From: UBA4823 sp034436035
Lineage (GTDB): Bacteria; Chloroflexota; Anaerolineae; Anaerolineales; UBA4823
NCBI GenBank assembly: GCA_034436035.1
Contig: DAOTVW010000010.1
Span: 1 to 11,421 of the forward strand
DNA length: 11,421 nt
Direction: 5' to 3'
The notes beneath the pieces are model-generated. The model worked only from the letters and a program-made list of their open reading frames with translations. It did not search any database and was not told the origin of the DNA. Shown here piece by piece: positions 1 to 7,820 of the stretch. The position numbers and the translations under genes are program-made. The first letter of the stretch is position 1. Every line of letters begins with the position of its first letter.

Positions 1-38
1 GTTTATATCCATTTTGGCAGGTTAACACGGAGGGAATT

Positions 39-2018
39 GTGCAACGATTAATTCACAAAGTCTTTCCTGCTCCATTTGAATTTACCTTAGTGGTCGCTTT
101 TTCTTTTGTTGCTGCTTTATCCATTGGAGTCGGCTCCTGGGTGATTTCACGAACAATCGATGATTATCTTTCTACGGCAATGAATGACCGCATTGCACGG
201 GATATGCGCCTCGCGCAAACTTTCTACAACGATTGGCTGAACGGTTTAGCTGACACGAGTAAAAGATTAGCTTTGGATTCAGTGATAGTTCAAGCAGCTG
301 TCCATGGGAAATCGGCGGAACCGGTAAATCGTGACATGATTAACCAAGAGTTTGCGATCCAAACCAACGGATTATTGAATAAAGGGAATCATGCAGCATT
401 TTTACAATCCGTGGATGGAGCGGTACTCGGAGGGATTTTATTAGTACATGGAGAAATACATCCTATTCAACTTGCTGCCCCTAATCGGCTGGAGATCCCA
501 ATTATTAAGGATGCAATCGCTTCCCGTCTTATCCAAACCGCGACAGAAGTCGTTTCCATCACTCAACTCGAGTTATTGGGTCTGGGTGAGCAAGCATATA
601 TTCCAGTTCTCCCAACCGAAAAAGCATCACCGACATTATTTGATAACCGTGAAGGAGCAGCAGGATTGGTGTTAATTTCGGTTTCACCGCTTATTGTTAA
701 TGATCAGGTTATTGGGGCTGTTACGGTTTTTCATTTATTGAATAATGATTACACCCTAGTAGATCATATTAGAAACGTGGCGGGAATTGATACCGCGACC
801 ATCTTTTTAGGTGACCAACGGATTTCGACCAATGTCCTCACAAAGGATGGCAAAAGGGCTGTCGGTACTCGGCTTGCCCAAGATGTCGGTGATGTTGTCC
901 TGGATCGAGGAGAGAGTTATATAGGTCCTGCTTTTGTAGTGAGCCAAAATTATATAACGCGCTATGATCCCATCCGTGATCATACGGGTAAGATTGTCGG
1001 AATATTATATGTTGGCGCCAGTCAAAATCGTTTCTTCCGCTTGGTGCAAGCATTTAATCAGCATGTTCTTGTAGTAGCCATTCTATCCATTTTCGTCACA
1101 TTTATTTTAGCTATACCTGTAGCACGGACCGTGACAAGGCCATTAAAGGAGTTGCAGGTGTTAGCAGAAGTTAGCGAACGAGTAGGTAAAGGCGATCTTA
1201 GCGCGCGCATGCCATATATTCCACGCGGTGAAGTGGGTTTGGTTGCTAAATCGTTTAATAGTATGCTGGACAAGTTACAAGCTATGCAGGAAAAATTAAT
1301 CCAAACCGAAAAATTGGCGTCATTAGGACAACTCGCCGCTGGGGTTGCCCATGAATTAAACAATCCATTGGCGACGATCTTATTGTATGCGGATATCCTA
1401 CAACGGGAGTTAAAGGAAGAAAACAAAAATAAAGAAGATTTGCAAACCATCATCTATGAATCGTTGCGTTGTAAAAATATTGTTGCTGCTTTACTTAATT
1501 TTGCCCGTCAGACGCAGGTTAATGCGCAGCCGACGAATTTAAACCAATTGATTCAGGATGTCGTTGAGGTGGAAAAAAACCATCCTCGGTACCAAAAGAT
1601 CGACATTGAAATAAAATTAGATGCGGATCTACCCCAAATCCAAGCAGACCAAGCTCAGATTAGAGAAGTATTGATTAATTTAACGAATAATGCCGTCGAT
1701 GCCATGCCTGAGGGGGGTAAGTTAATCATTCGTACCCGTCGAGCTTCTTTGGATTACGTTGCCTTAGAGGTGGAAGACACTGGGAAGGGAATCCCTCCGG
1801 AAAACATGAACAAGCTTTTTACACCCTTTTTTACGACCAAACCCATCGGAAAAGGAACTGGTTTAGGTTTAGCCATCATCTATGGGATTGTAAAAATGCA
1901 TCGTGGACAAATCAATGTCCAAAGCAAGGTGGGGCAAGGGACAATATTTACAATTTTATTACCATTGAAATTACCAAAACAAGATCAATATAATCATAAT
2001 GAAGATTTAATTGGATGA
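39..2018 (+). CDS. Cache-domain membrane sensor histidine kinase (Cache-HAMP-HisKA-HATPase)
   Basis: This is a 659-residue inner-membrane sensor kinase that should autophosphorylate on His438 and pass the phosphate to a response regulator. A first membrane segment lies at about 14-38. An extracytoplasmic Cache-like sensor follows (about 41-340), whose second half carries the RIST...DGKRAVGT and YDPIRDHTGKIVGILYVG pattern seen in the Cache_3/Cache_2 group. The second membrane segment is at about 343-366. HAMP follows at 367-414, then a short coiled coil, the H-box (AHELNNP, His438), the N-box (NLTNNAVDAM, 547-556), G1 (DTGKGI, 580-585), the F-box (FFTTKP) and G2 (GTGLGLA, 606-612). All catalytic boxes are intact. 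The GTG start was chosen because GGAGGG lies five bases upstream; the frame stays open to the window edge, so a longer start cannot be excluded. The next gene begins 29 bp downstream and is the likely partner. The ligand is unknown; Cache domains usually bind small organic acids or amino acids. Confidence 0.93.
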   Translation: MQRLIHKVFPAPFEFTLVVAFSFVAALSIGVGSWVISRTIDDYLSTAMNDRIARDMRLAQTFYNDWLNGLADTSKRLALDSVIVQAAVHGKSAEPVNRDMINQEFAIQTNGLLNKGNHAAFLQSVDGAVLGGILLVHGEIHPIQLAAPNRLEIPIIKDAIASRLIQTATEVVSITQLELLGLGEQAYIPVLPTEKASPTLFDNREGAAGLVLISVSPLIVNDQVIGAVTVFHLLNNDYTLVDHIRNVAGIDTATIFLGDQRISTNVLTKDGKRAVGTRLAQDVGDVVLDRGESYIGPAFVVSQNYITRYDPIRDHTGKIVGILYVGASQNRFFRLVQAFNQHVLVVAILSIFVTFILAIPVARTVTRPLKELQVLAEVSERVGKGDLSARMPYIPRGEVGLVAKSFNSMLDKLQAMQEKLIQTEKLASLGQLAAGVAHELNNPLATILLYADILQRELKEENKNKEDLQTIIYESLRCKNIVAALLNFARQTQVNAQPTNLNQLIQDVVEVEKNHPRYQKIDIEIKLDADLPQIQADQAQIREVLINLTNNAVDAMPEGGKLIIRTRRASLDYVALEVEDTGKGIPPENMNKLFTPFFTTKPIGKGTGLGLAIIYGIVKMHRGQINVQSKVGQGTIFTILLPLKLPKQDQYNHNEDLIG

Positions 2019-2047
2019 TTTAAATTCGGAAATAGATTGGCAACACT

Positions 2048-3199
2048 ATGTCATCAGAAAAGATTTTAGTCATTGACGATGAAACAGGAATACGGGAAGG
2101 TACAAAAAGGGCACTTAACGCTCAAGGGTATGAGGTCGATACCGCGGAAAACGGTGAACAAGGTTTAGAACTGATAAAAAATAATTGCTATGACCTAATC
2201 TTGTTAGATGTGATGATGCCGGGTATTACCGGCATCGAGCTTATTGAAAAAATTCATCAGATTGATCCGGAAACAGTGTGTATCATCATTACCGGTTATG
2301 CAACAGTGGAAATGGCGGTACGGGCAATTAAAGAAGGCGCTTATGATTTTTTGACCAAACCATTTACGGTGGATGACTTGTTAATTGTGGTTAATCAAGG
2401 ATTGGAGCGCCGTCGTTTATCTTTGGAAGCAAAACGCTTACAAGACATTGAGCAACAAGCCAAAAAACTTGCAGAAGAAAAAGCGCGCCTGGAAGAACTG
2501 GATCGGGCAAAAATGCAATTCATTCGTTTAGTAACCCATGAATTGCAAGCGCCAATCGCTGCGATTTATACATATTTACGTTTGATACTGGAAGATTATG
2601 TTCCCGAAGAGAAAAAAAAGGAAATTTTAGAAAAGTGTATGCGCCGCGCCGAGGAACAAATGGCTATGATTTCCGACCTATTAGAACTTGGCCGAATTCA
2701 AACTCTAAGCAGTGAAAATACCCGTGAAAAAGTGCAGCTGGATGAGATATTGCGAGAAGTTGTAGATAACTTGCGACCGCAAGCAGAAGCAAAAGGGTTA
2801 GAGTTGCGCATACATATTGCAGAAAAAATCCCACCTATCTGCGGAAAATCAGATTGGTTCCGCAGTGTTTGGCAAAATCTTATCAGCAACGCCATAAAAT
2901 ACACGATGAAGGGCTATGTAGAAGTATCTTTACGAGTGGTCGAGCGGGAAGTGATTGGGGAGGTAAAAGATACGGGCATTGGAATTCCACAAGAAGATCA
3001 ACCCCGTTTGTTTCAGGAATTTTATCGTGCTTCTAATGCAAAATCGCTTGCCATTCCCGGTACAGGTTTAGGGCTCTCCATCGTCAAGCGAATCATTGAG
3101 CTGAGCGGCGGAAGGATTTTGGTTCAATCTCAGCCCGAACAAGGGACAACTTTTCGTTTTACATTGCCAATTATAGATAATGTTGCCTCTTCCGAGTAG
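2048..3199 (+). CDS. Hybrid response regulator-histidine kinase (N-terminal receiver, HisKA-HATPase)
   Basis: This is a 383-residue soluble protein with no membrane segment or signal peptide. Residues 4-118 form a CheY-like receiver with the acidic pair D10/D11, phosphoacceptor D54 (LLDVMMPG), T82 and K104 (TKPF). A charged coiled coil at about 120-155 leads into a HisKA domain with H164 (THELQAP), then a HATPase domain with N-box NLISNAIKYT (277-286), G1 DTGIGI (308-313) and G2 GTGLGL (338-343). Receiver and kinase therefore both look active, and there is no DNA-binding output domain. It starts 29 bp after the Cache kinase and is probably cotranscribed with it. The simplest inference is that the membrane kinase phosphorylates D54 and this modulates the H164 kinase, which acts on a regulator encoded elsewhere. 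The ribosome site is weak (CGGAAA far upstream), but the ATG sits directly before the first receiver strand. A decayed repeat and a terminator follow. Confidence 0.93.
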   Translation: MSSEKILVIDDETGIREGTKRALNAQGYEVDTAENGEQGLELIKNNCYDLILLDVMMPGITGIELIEKIHQIDPETVCIIITGYATVEMAVRAIKEGAYDFLTKPFTVDDLLIVVNQGLERRRLSLEAKRLQDIEQQAKKLAEEKARLEELDRAKMQFIRLVTHELQAPIAAIYTYLRLILEDYVPEEKKKEILEKCMRRAEEQMAMISDLLELGRIQTLSSENTREKVQLDEILREVVDNLRPQAEAKGLELRIHIAEKIPPICGKSDWFRSVWQNLISNAIKYTMKGYVEVSLRVVEREVIGEVKDTGIGIPQEDQPRLFQEFYRASNAKSLAIPGTGLGLSIVKRIIELSGGRILVQSQPEQGTTFRFTLPIIDNVASSE

Positions 3200-3232
3200 G
3201 AGGCAGAGGCTATACGCTTTGTGTAGTATAGA

Positions 3233-3296
3233 CGAAGTGAAGCCATTTCCTAGCTGGTGTGGAGATGCCTTCTATCAGTAAGAACGTTCCTCGCAA
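3233..3296. repeat. Degenerate copy of an intergenic palindromic repeat
   Basis: By hand alignment this stretch matches 10530-10596 at roughly three quarters of positions with one short gap. Shared blocks include CGAAG-GAAGCCAT, TGGAGAT, AAGAACG and TCGCAA. It fills most of the space between the hybrid kinase gene and the terminator and has no open frame of interest. It looks like an old, mutated copy of the better preserved element near 10.5 kb. Confidence 0.7.
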
Positions 3297-3333
3297 AAAA
3301 ATACCTGCCTGGTTAGCCAGGCAGGTATTTTTT
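3295..3333. terminator. Bidirectional rho-independent terminator
   Basis: A perfect 12-bp stem, ATACCTGCCTGG (3301-3312) against CCAGGCAGGTAT (3317-3328), closes a four-base TTAG loop. It is preceded by A6 and followed by a T-run, so a U-tract follows the hairpin on either strand. It sits between the ends of two convergent genes (stop at 3199 on +, stop at 3351 on -) and should terminate both. Confidence 0.95.
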
Positions 3334-3350
3334 ATTAATACGTAGGGGGA

Positions 3351-4517
3351 TCAGGACAACTTTCGCAAGACCTTATCCATTCGTTCTAAGGCGATTTCGA
3401 TGTTCTCATAAGAATTGGCGAACACAATTCGTAGATATCCTTCACCATATTTACCGAAGGCAGAGCCAGGTAACACAGCTACTCCGCCATCGAGGAGTAA
3501 ATTGGCTAATTCATTAGAGGTTTTGCCGGTGGCTTTGATGTTTGGAAAGGTATAAAAAGTGGCTTGAGGTTTCAAACAAGATATCCCCGGCATCTGGTTT
3601 AATGCATTGACGAGTAAATCCCGTCGCCGTTGGTACTCTTTTACCATCATGCTGACGTAATCTTGTGGGCCTGTAAGCGCTTCAATACCGGCAACTTGGG
3701 TAAAATGTGCCGTACATCCGATGGAATGGGTGAGCAATAAGCTAACCCGGTTCGCTAATCCTTCGGGCATGATGCCGTAACCCAAGCGCCAACCAGTCAT
3801 TGCGTAGGTCTTGGAAAATCCATCCATTATGATGGTTCGTTCCAGCATGCCAGGAATGGATGCGATACTAGGCGCTTGAGTGCCATCAAATACCAGCTGA
3901 TTGTAAATTTCGTCCGATAAAACCCAGCAATCATTTTGGATTGCCGCTTTCGCAATATGTTCCAGGTCTGCTTGCGGGATCACTCCACCGGTTGGATTGG
4001 ACGGAGAGTTGAGGATGATTAATTTTGTTTTTGGGTTGACTAATTGGTCAAACGCATCTAAGTCAAAAGAGAAACCATTTTTTTCAAGGAGGGGTACCGC
4101 TACCGGAATACCACCTGCAACACCAATCATCGCTTCATAGGTTGGAAAACCGGGGTCAGGATAAATCACCTCATCACCTGGGTTTACCAGCGCCAAAGTG
4201 GGGAAAAAGAGGTTGGGTTTTGCCCCCGGGCTGACGACAACCTGAGAAGGTTTAATGGAGATGCCCCGCAGACGACCAGCGTATTCGGCAATGGCTTCCC
4301 GCAAGGGAGTCATACCAGCCGGGGGATTGTAACGGGTTTGCCCATTCGCAATGGCTTTAATACCCGCCAAGCTGACATGGGATGGTGTAACAAAATCTGG
4401 TTCGCCTATTTCTAGGTGAATGATGTGTTTTCCTTGAGCTTCCAATTCCTGCGCTCGGGCGAGCACTTGGTATGCCCCTTCAGGGCGCAGGTGATCGGTT
4501 CGCTGAGCATAGGTCAT
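3351..4517 (-). CDS. Pyridoxal-phosphate class I/II aminotransferase
   Basis: This is a 388-residue cytosolic fold-type I aminotransferase of AspC-like (class I/II) form, which moves an amino group from an amino acid to a 2-oxoacid. The PLP Schiff-base lysine is K236 in SKTYAMTGWRLGY. Other visible hallmarks are PGFPTY (122-127), NPTG (174-177), D202/Y205 in SDEIYNQL, and a C-terminal carboxylate-binding arginine at about 363 (YLRIVF). Length and motifs are normal for the family and nothing is missing. The ATG at 4517 has AAGGAG eight bases upstream. It lies 22 bp behind the KynB/isatin-type hydrolase gene and surely shares its transcript, ending at the 3295-3333 terminator. Substrate specificity cannot be read from sequence. 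Aspartate, branched-chain, aromatic and kynurenine aminotransferases all occur in this broad group; the neighbouring hydrolase makes an aromatic or kynurenine-like substrate a possibility only. Confidence 0.92.
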   Translation of the reverse strand: MTYAQRTDHLRPEGAYQVLARAQELEAQGKHIIHLEIGEPDFVTPSHVSLAGIKAIANGQTRYNPPAGMTPLREAIAEYAGRLRGISIKPSQVVVSPGAKPNLFFPTLALVNPGDEVIYPDPGFPTYEAMIGVAGGIPVAVPLLEKNGFSFDLDAFDQLVNPKTKLIILNSPSNPTGGVIPQADLEHIAKAAIQNDCWVLSDEIYNQLVFDGTQAPSIASIPGMLERTIIMDGFSKTYAMTGWRLGYGIMPEGLANRVSLLLTHSIGCTAHFTQVAGIEALTGPQDYVSMMVKEYQRRRDLLVNALNQMPGISCLKPQATFYTFPNIKATGKTSNELANLLLDGGVAVLPGSAFGKYGEGYLRIVFANSYENIEIALERMDKVLRKLS

Positions 4518-4539
4518 GAGTAAAACTCCTTTTTATCTG

Positions 4540-5304
4540 CTAGGGTAAAATAGCGAAGACTCTTGCCGGAAAGCCCGAGCCGTTTTTCGGTTTCGGGAAA
4601 GCGGCTACGACCAAGGCGCCATACTCGGGTACTTGATCTAAATTAGTCAGCAGTTCGATTTGATAATGGTTTGTTCCGAGAATGTAGGTCTCCATGGAAT
4701 AATCGCCTTTGGAACAATCTAATCCTGGATTGGTATCGGTGGTTTCATGACCAGAAGCGGTGATTTTTCGTTCTTCGAAAAGATATTTAAGTACCTCGTG
4801 GCTCCAGCCAGGAAAGTGCTTTATTCCCTTTTCATCTTCATTTTGCATTGCTTTGTCATCCGGCCAACGTTTTGACCAATCGGTTCGCAATGCGACGAAA
4901 CTACCTTCCGGGATTAATCCGTGTTTCTTTTCCCATGCTTTAACATCTTCCATGGTGATGGTATAGTCTGGATTCTTTTCCACTTTCTCGTGGATATCAA
5001 GCACAACTAAGGGGAGTATCATTTCTTTCACATCAATTTGATCGAGTGTGCGCGTACCTTTGACGAAGTGGGCGGGTGGATCGGCGTGTGTGCCCCATTG
5101 TCCAACATGGGAATATAGATGAACATAAATTCCAGTACCAAATGTTCCCACCCCTTCATCGTAATAATATAATGATTCACGATGTTCATTGGGGAAACCG
5201 GGCCAATGAGGGATCCCAGGGGCAAAGGCATGGGTAAGATCGACCCATTTTTTCGATTTTAAGAATTGATACACATCTAAAAGAGATAAATTTAGTTCTG
5301 ACAT
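4540..5304 (-). CDS. Cyclase-family metal hydrolase (KynB / isatin hydrolase-like)
   Basis: This is a 254-residue cytosolic protein of the Cyclase family, which includes kynurenine formamidase KynB and isatin hydrolase: metal-dependent enzymes that cleave amide or lactam bonds. The opening WVDLTHAFAPGIPHWPG (20-36) is the usual first strand. The signature is at 66-79, HVGQWGTHADPPAHF, giving H73, D75 and H79 as metal or catalytic residues. GHETTDTNPG (185-194) and IELLTNLDQVP (216-226) supply the later His and Glu. The first His of the classical HxGTHxDxPxH motif is replaced by Gln69, so this belongs to a divergent branch rather than clear KynB. The start is supported by GGAGGAG six bases upstream. 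It lies behind the ABC importer's terminator and 22 bp ahead of the aminotransferase, suggesting a two-step amino-acid-derivative pathway. The substrate is unknown. Confidence 0.85.
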   Translation of the reverse strand: MSELNLSLLDVYQFLKSKKWVDLTHAFAPGIPHWPGFPNEHRESLYYYDEGVGTFGTGIYVHLYSHVGQWGTHADPPAHFVKGTRTLDQIDVKEMILPLVVLDIHEKVEKNPDYTITMEDVKAWEKKHGLIPEGSFVALRTDWSKRWPDDKAMQNEDEKGIKHFPGWSHEVLKYLFEERKITASGHETTDTNPGLDCSKGDYSMETYILGTNHYQIELLTNLDQVPEYGALVVAAFPKPKNGSGFPARVFAILP

Positions 5305-5330
5305 GTTACTCCTCCTATAAAATTATTATC

Positions 5331-5349
5331 CTATACCATTATAGTATAG
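5331..5349 (-). promoter_or_regulatory. Candidate -10 region and overlapping inverted repeat upstream of the hydrolase gene
   Basis: On the minus strand a TATAAT hexamer (5343-5338) lies about 34 bp before the hydrolase ATG. It sits inside an inverted repeat CTATAC-N7-GTATAG (5331-5349) that could bind a regulator. No convincing -35 is present at 16-18 bp, and the upstream stretch overlaps the importer terminator. The call is therefore tentative, but a separate promoter is expected after a terminator. Confidence 0.35.
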
Positions 5350-5354
5350 AAAAT

Positions 5355-5389
5355 TTACCCCCGACCAATTTTGTTTTGATCGGGGGTAA
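5355..5389 (-). terminator. Rho-independent terminator after the ABC importer operon
   Basis: TTACCCCCGA (5355-5364) pairs with TCGGGGGTAA (5380-5389) around a 15-base AT-rich loop. On the minus strand the stem is followed by a T-rich AAATTTTCT stretch. It lies ten bases beyond the stop codon of the substrate-binding protein gene. The U-tract is modest, so some readthrough into the hydrolase gene is possible. Confidence 0.8.
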
Positions 5390-5398
5390 TACATAATC

Positions 5399-6673
5399 TT
5401 AAGGTGCTGGAACCTTTTCTGGTGTTACTTCTGCACCAAGTGTATATTGACCATTGACGATAGCAATGATCGTGACGCTCTTTTGTGGAACGCGGATCCC
5501 GGGCTGATATGTAACCGTACCAGTTACGCCTTCGAATCCGCTGGTTGCCGCTAACGCATCGCGTATTGCTTTTGGATCGGTGGAACCAGCGCGTTTGATC
5601 GCATCTGCCATGAGATAAATGGCATCGTAACCAAGCGCAGCAAATGCACTTTCTGGATCGTTACCATATTCTGCATTATAGGCTTTGATAAAGGCTTTCA
5701 TTTTATCGGTACCTTTATCGGCACTGATAAGGGCGTGGGTGGTGAAATAGACATTTTCTGCACCACTACCACCAACCCCTACCAATTCGGGACCATCATA
5801 CCCATCACCGCCAACCATCGGGAGGGTTATTCCGGCATCTCGTAATTGCTTAGCAATTGCACCAGCATCTGAAGCTTGTAAGGAAGCGACATAGAGGCAA
5901 TCTGGCATGGGGTTTTGTGCTTTGAGGCGGGTGATTTGGGCAGAGAAATCGGTATCGCCTTGAGTATAGGTATCCTCAAGAACGATTTTGCCACCCAGTT
6001 CTTCATAGCGCTCACGCCAGTATTTTGCGAGCAGCGTTGTATATTCTGCACCTTTATCCCAGAACAACCAGGAGGTTTTGCAGCTCAATTTGTTCCACAT
6101 AAACTCGGCACCAGCGGCTGCTTGAACGTTATCACCAAATGGTGCGAGGAACATGAAATCACCAACCTGATCAGGTAGTTTGGGGGAGGTGGCTCCAGCG
6201 GTGAGGTATGGAATGCCTGCTTTTTGAGCGATTGGACCAATTGCCAATGCAGAGTCGGAATCGGTGTTACCCACAATAGCTACGACCTTATCGCTCGTCA
6301 CGAGTTGGGTAGCTATGTTGCCATTGGTCGCGGAATCAGTCTTGCCATCATAAAGGATGTAATCGATCTGACGACCAAGGACACCACCGGCAGCATTGAT
6401 TTCTTTCACAGCCAATTTACTTCCTTTGGATGCAGGGACATCTAAGGATGCCATGGCTCCAGTCAAGTTATAAGTACCCCCGATTTTAATCGGTTCAGTT
6501 GAAGCTGCGGGTGCCTCTGTAGCTGCAGGAGCTTCCGTTACTGCGGGTGCCTCAGTGGCAGCTGGTGCCTCTGTTGCGGCTGGCGCTTCCGTTGCGGATG
6601 GGGCTTGGGTTGGTGCTGCACAACCGGCTAACAAGGCAAATAAGAGTATGAGCGAAAATAGTTTCATCTTCAT
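5399..6673 (-). CDS. Branched-chain-amino-acid-type ABC transporter substrate-binding lipoprotein
   Basis: This 424-residue lipoprotein captures the substrate outside the membrane for the LivHMGF-like importer encoded just upstream. The N-terminus is a lipoprotein signal, MKMKLFSLILLFALLAGC, with lipobox LLAG and modified Cys18. A disordered Ala-Thr-Glu-Ala-Pro linker (21-60) contains five ATEAPA-type units. The type 1 periplasmic-binding fold (Peripla_BP_6) runs from about 61 to 415: IKIGGTYNLTG at its start, INAAGGVLGR (92-101), ATSPKL near 161-166, and the VGGDGYDGPEL hinge-side segment (287-297). Cys198 and Cys259 are the only cysteines of the mature domain and could form a disulfide. The ATG has GGAGG six bases upstream and lies 85 bp after livM, so it is the last gene of the operon. 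The exact ligand is uncertain: this family binds Leu/Ile/Val but also aromatic acids, amides and urea. Confidence 0.93.
   Translation of the reverse strand: MKMKLFSLILLFALLAGCAAPTQAPSATEAPAATEAPAATEAPAVTEAPAATEAPAASTEPIKIGGTYNLTGAMASLDVPASKGSKLAVKEINAAGGVLGRQIDYILYDGKTDSATNGNIATQLVTSDKVVAIVGNTDSDSALAIGPIAQKAGIPYLTAGATSPKLPDQVGDFMFLAPFGDNVQAAAGAEFMWNKLSCKTSWLFWDKGAEYTTLLAKYWRERYEELGGKIVLEDTYTQGDTDFSAQITRLKAQNPMPDCLYVASLQASDAGAIAKQLRDAGITLPMVGGDGYDGPELVGVGGSGAENVYFTTHALISADKGTDKMKAFIKAYNAEYGNDPESAFAALGYDAIYLMADAIKRAGSTDPKAIRDALAATSGFEGVTGTVTYQPGIRVPQKSVTIIAIVNGQYTLGAEVTPEKVPAP
6506..6595 (-). repeat. Five 18-bp units coding the ATEAPA linker
   Basis: Residues 27-56 of the substrate-binding lipoprotein are five near-perfect hexapeptide units (Ala-Thr-Glu-Ala-Pro-Ala, one with Val). 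At DNA level the units keep an 18-bp period but differ at many third positions. This suggests an older expansion kept for its protein property, a flexible spacer from the membrane, rather than a fresh slippage. Confidence 0.85.
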
Positions 6674-6758
6674 TTTGATCCTCCAAATTGATAAGTTTCT
6701 TTACATGCGGATGAGTAAGTTTTGAGAATGTCGATAAGCAGCCTCCTTATAAATAATA

Positions 6759-7820
6759 TCAGGTTTGGGGTGAATTTGGGAATACCCTCTTCAACCAAGT
6801 GAAATCAATTTCCCTATCCCCCATTAATCCTTTCCGCCGAAGAATGACGATAAGGACAAAAGAAATTGAAAGGATAATTTGACTTAATCCGTAAACAGCG
6901 GGTATTTTAAGGTTTCCAATTTGCATACCGAGTTCAGCATTGCGCAGTATTTCGGATAAGAAAGTAACCAGGGTGGTGCCGAGAATAGAACCGCTGATGC
7001 TTCCTAATCCGCCAACGACAAGCATAATGATATAGTTGAAGGTGGCGGTGAAGTAGAATGTGGCGGGTGAAAATGAAGTAAGGTAATGAGCCATCAAACC
7101 TCCACCAATAGCGGTAAGAAAAGCGCTGATGACGAAGGCTAAGAGGCGGGACCTCAGGATGTTGATTCCCATACTTTGGGCTGCAATGCTATCCTCTCGA
7201 ACTGCGATTAATGCTCGTCCGTAAGGGGAATGAACAATTCGCCAAACCAGGTAAATTGTAAGGACGATCCAGAAATAAACCCACCAAATGTTTGTATATT
7301 GTATAACGCCAGAGAAAGTGCGGGCGCCACGAGTAAACTGTGTCCAATTGATGAGTACGATGTGGACAATTACCAGAAATCCTAGGGTGGCAACGGAAAC
7401 ATAATGACCACTTAGCCGCATGAGCGGTATACCAATCAAAAAAGCGATTATTGCAGCGAGAAATCCAGCAATTAACAAAGATGGGATAAATCCTAATTGA
7501 ACATGTGCTAACCAGGCTGGCAGATCGGGAAGGTTTGTGGCTTTGGTTTCAATTGCCAAAGATAGGATAGATGAGACATAAGCCCCAATTGCCATGAAAC
7601 CAACATGTCCGAGAGAAAACACCCCGGTATAACCATTCGATAAATTAAGCGCTACCACTAATATGATATTGATGCCCAATACCACAATCACTCGTTCGAC
7701 ATAGGGATTATAAGGTGCATAAAGCTTAATGCCTGTTACAACCAGCAGAGATGAAATGATCAAAAAAAGCGGTGTTATCCAATTTTGAATATTTGTTGGG
7801 GATTTCTTTGTCTGTGTCAT
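6759..7820 (-). CDS. livM: ABC transporter permease, LivM family
   Basis: This is a 353-residue integral membrane permease, one half of the importer channel, with about nine or ten hydrophobic segments. Family hallmarks are ALNLSNGYTGVFSLGHVGFMAIGAY (about 57-81), the cytoplasmic coupling loop PYGRALIAVREDSIAAQSMGIN (199-220) that contacts the ATPases, and LVVGGLGSISGSILG (267-281). Its ATG overlaps the TGA of the LivH-like gene by four bases (ATGA at 7820-7817), so translation is probably coupled. Length is normal for the family. The substrate-binding protein gene follows after an 85-bp gap that contains no gene. Confidence 0.93.
   Translation of the reverse strand: MTQTKKSPTNIQNWITPLFLIISSLLVVTGIKLYAPYNPYVERVIVVLGINIILVVALNLSNGYTGVFSLGHVGFMAIGAYVSSILSLAIETKATNLPDLPAWLAHVQLGFIPSLLIAGFLAAIIAFLIGIPLMRLSGHYVSVATLGFLVIVHIVLINWTQFTRGARTFSGVIQYTNIWWVYFWIVLTIYLVWRIVHSPYGRALIAVREDSIAAQSMGINILRSRLLAFVISAFLTAIGGGLMAHYLTSFSPATFYFTATFNYIIMLVVGGLGSISGSILGTTLVTFLSEILRNAELGMQIGNLKIPAVYGLSQIILSISFVLIVILRRKGLMGDREIDFTWLKRVFPNSPQT

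Noticed and set aside
1..51. Short open frames at the left edge, one ending at 23-25 (FISILAG*) and one at 49-51, that could be the end of an upstream gene.
   Set aside because: Only a few codons are visible and neither shows a recognisable family ending, so no gene can be called.
6674..6758. An AAGGAGG ribosome-like site (6748-6742) and an open frame that would run to a TGA overlapping the substrate-binding protein ATG.
   Set aside because: There is no ATG, GTG or TTG at a usable distance from the site, so a leader peptide is not supported.
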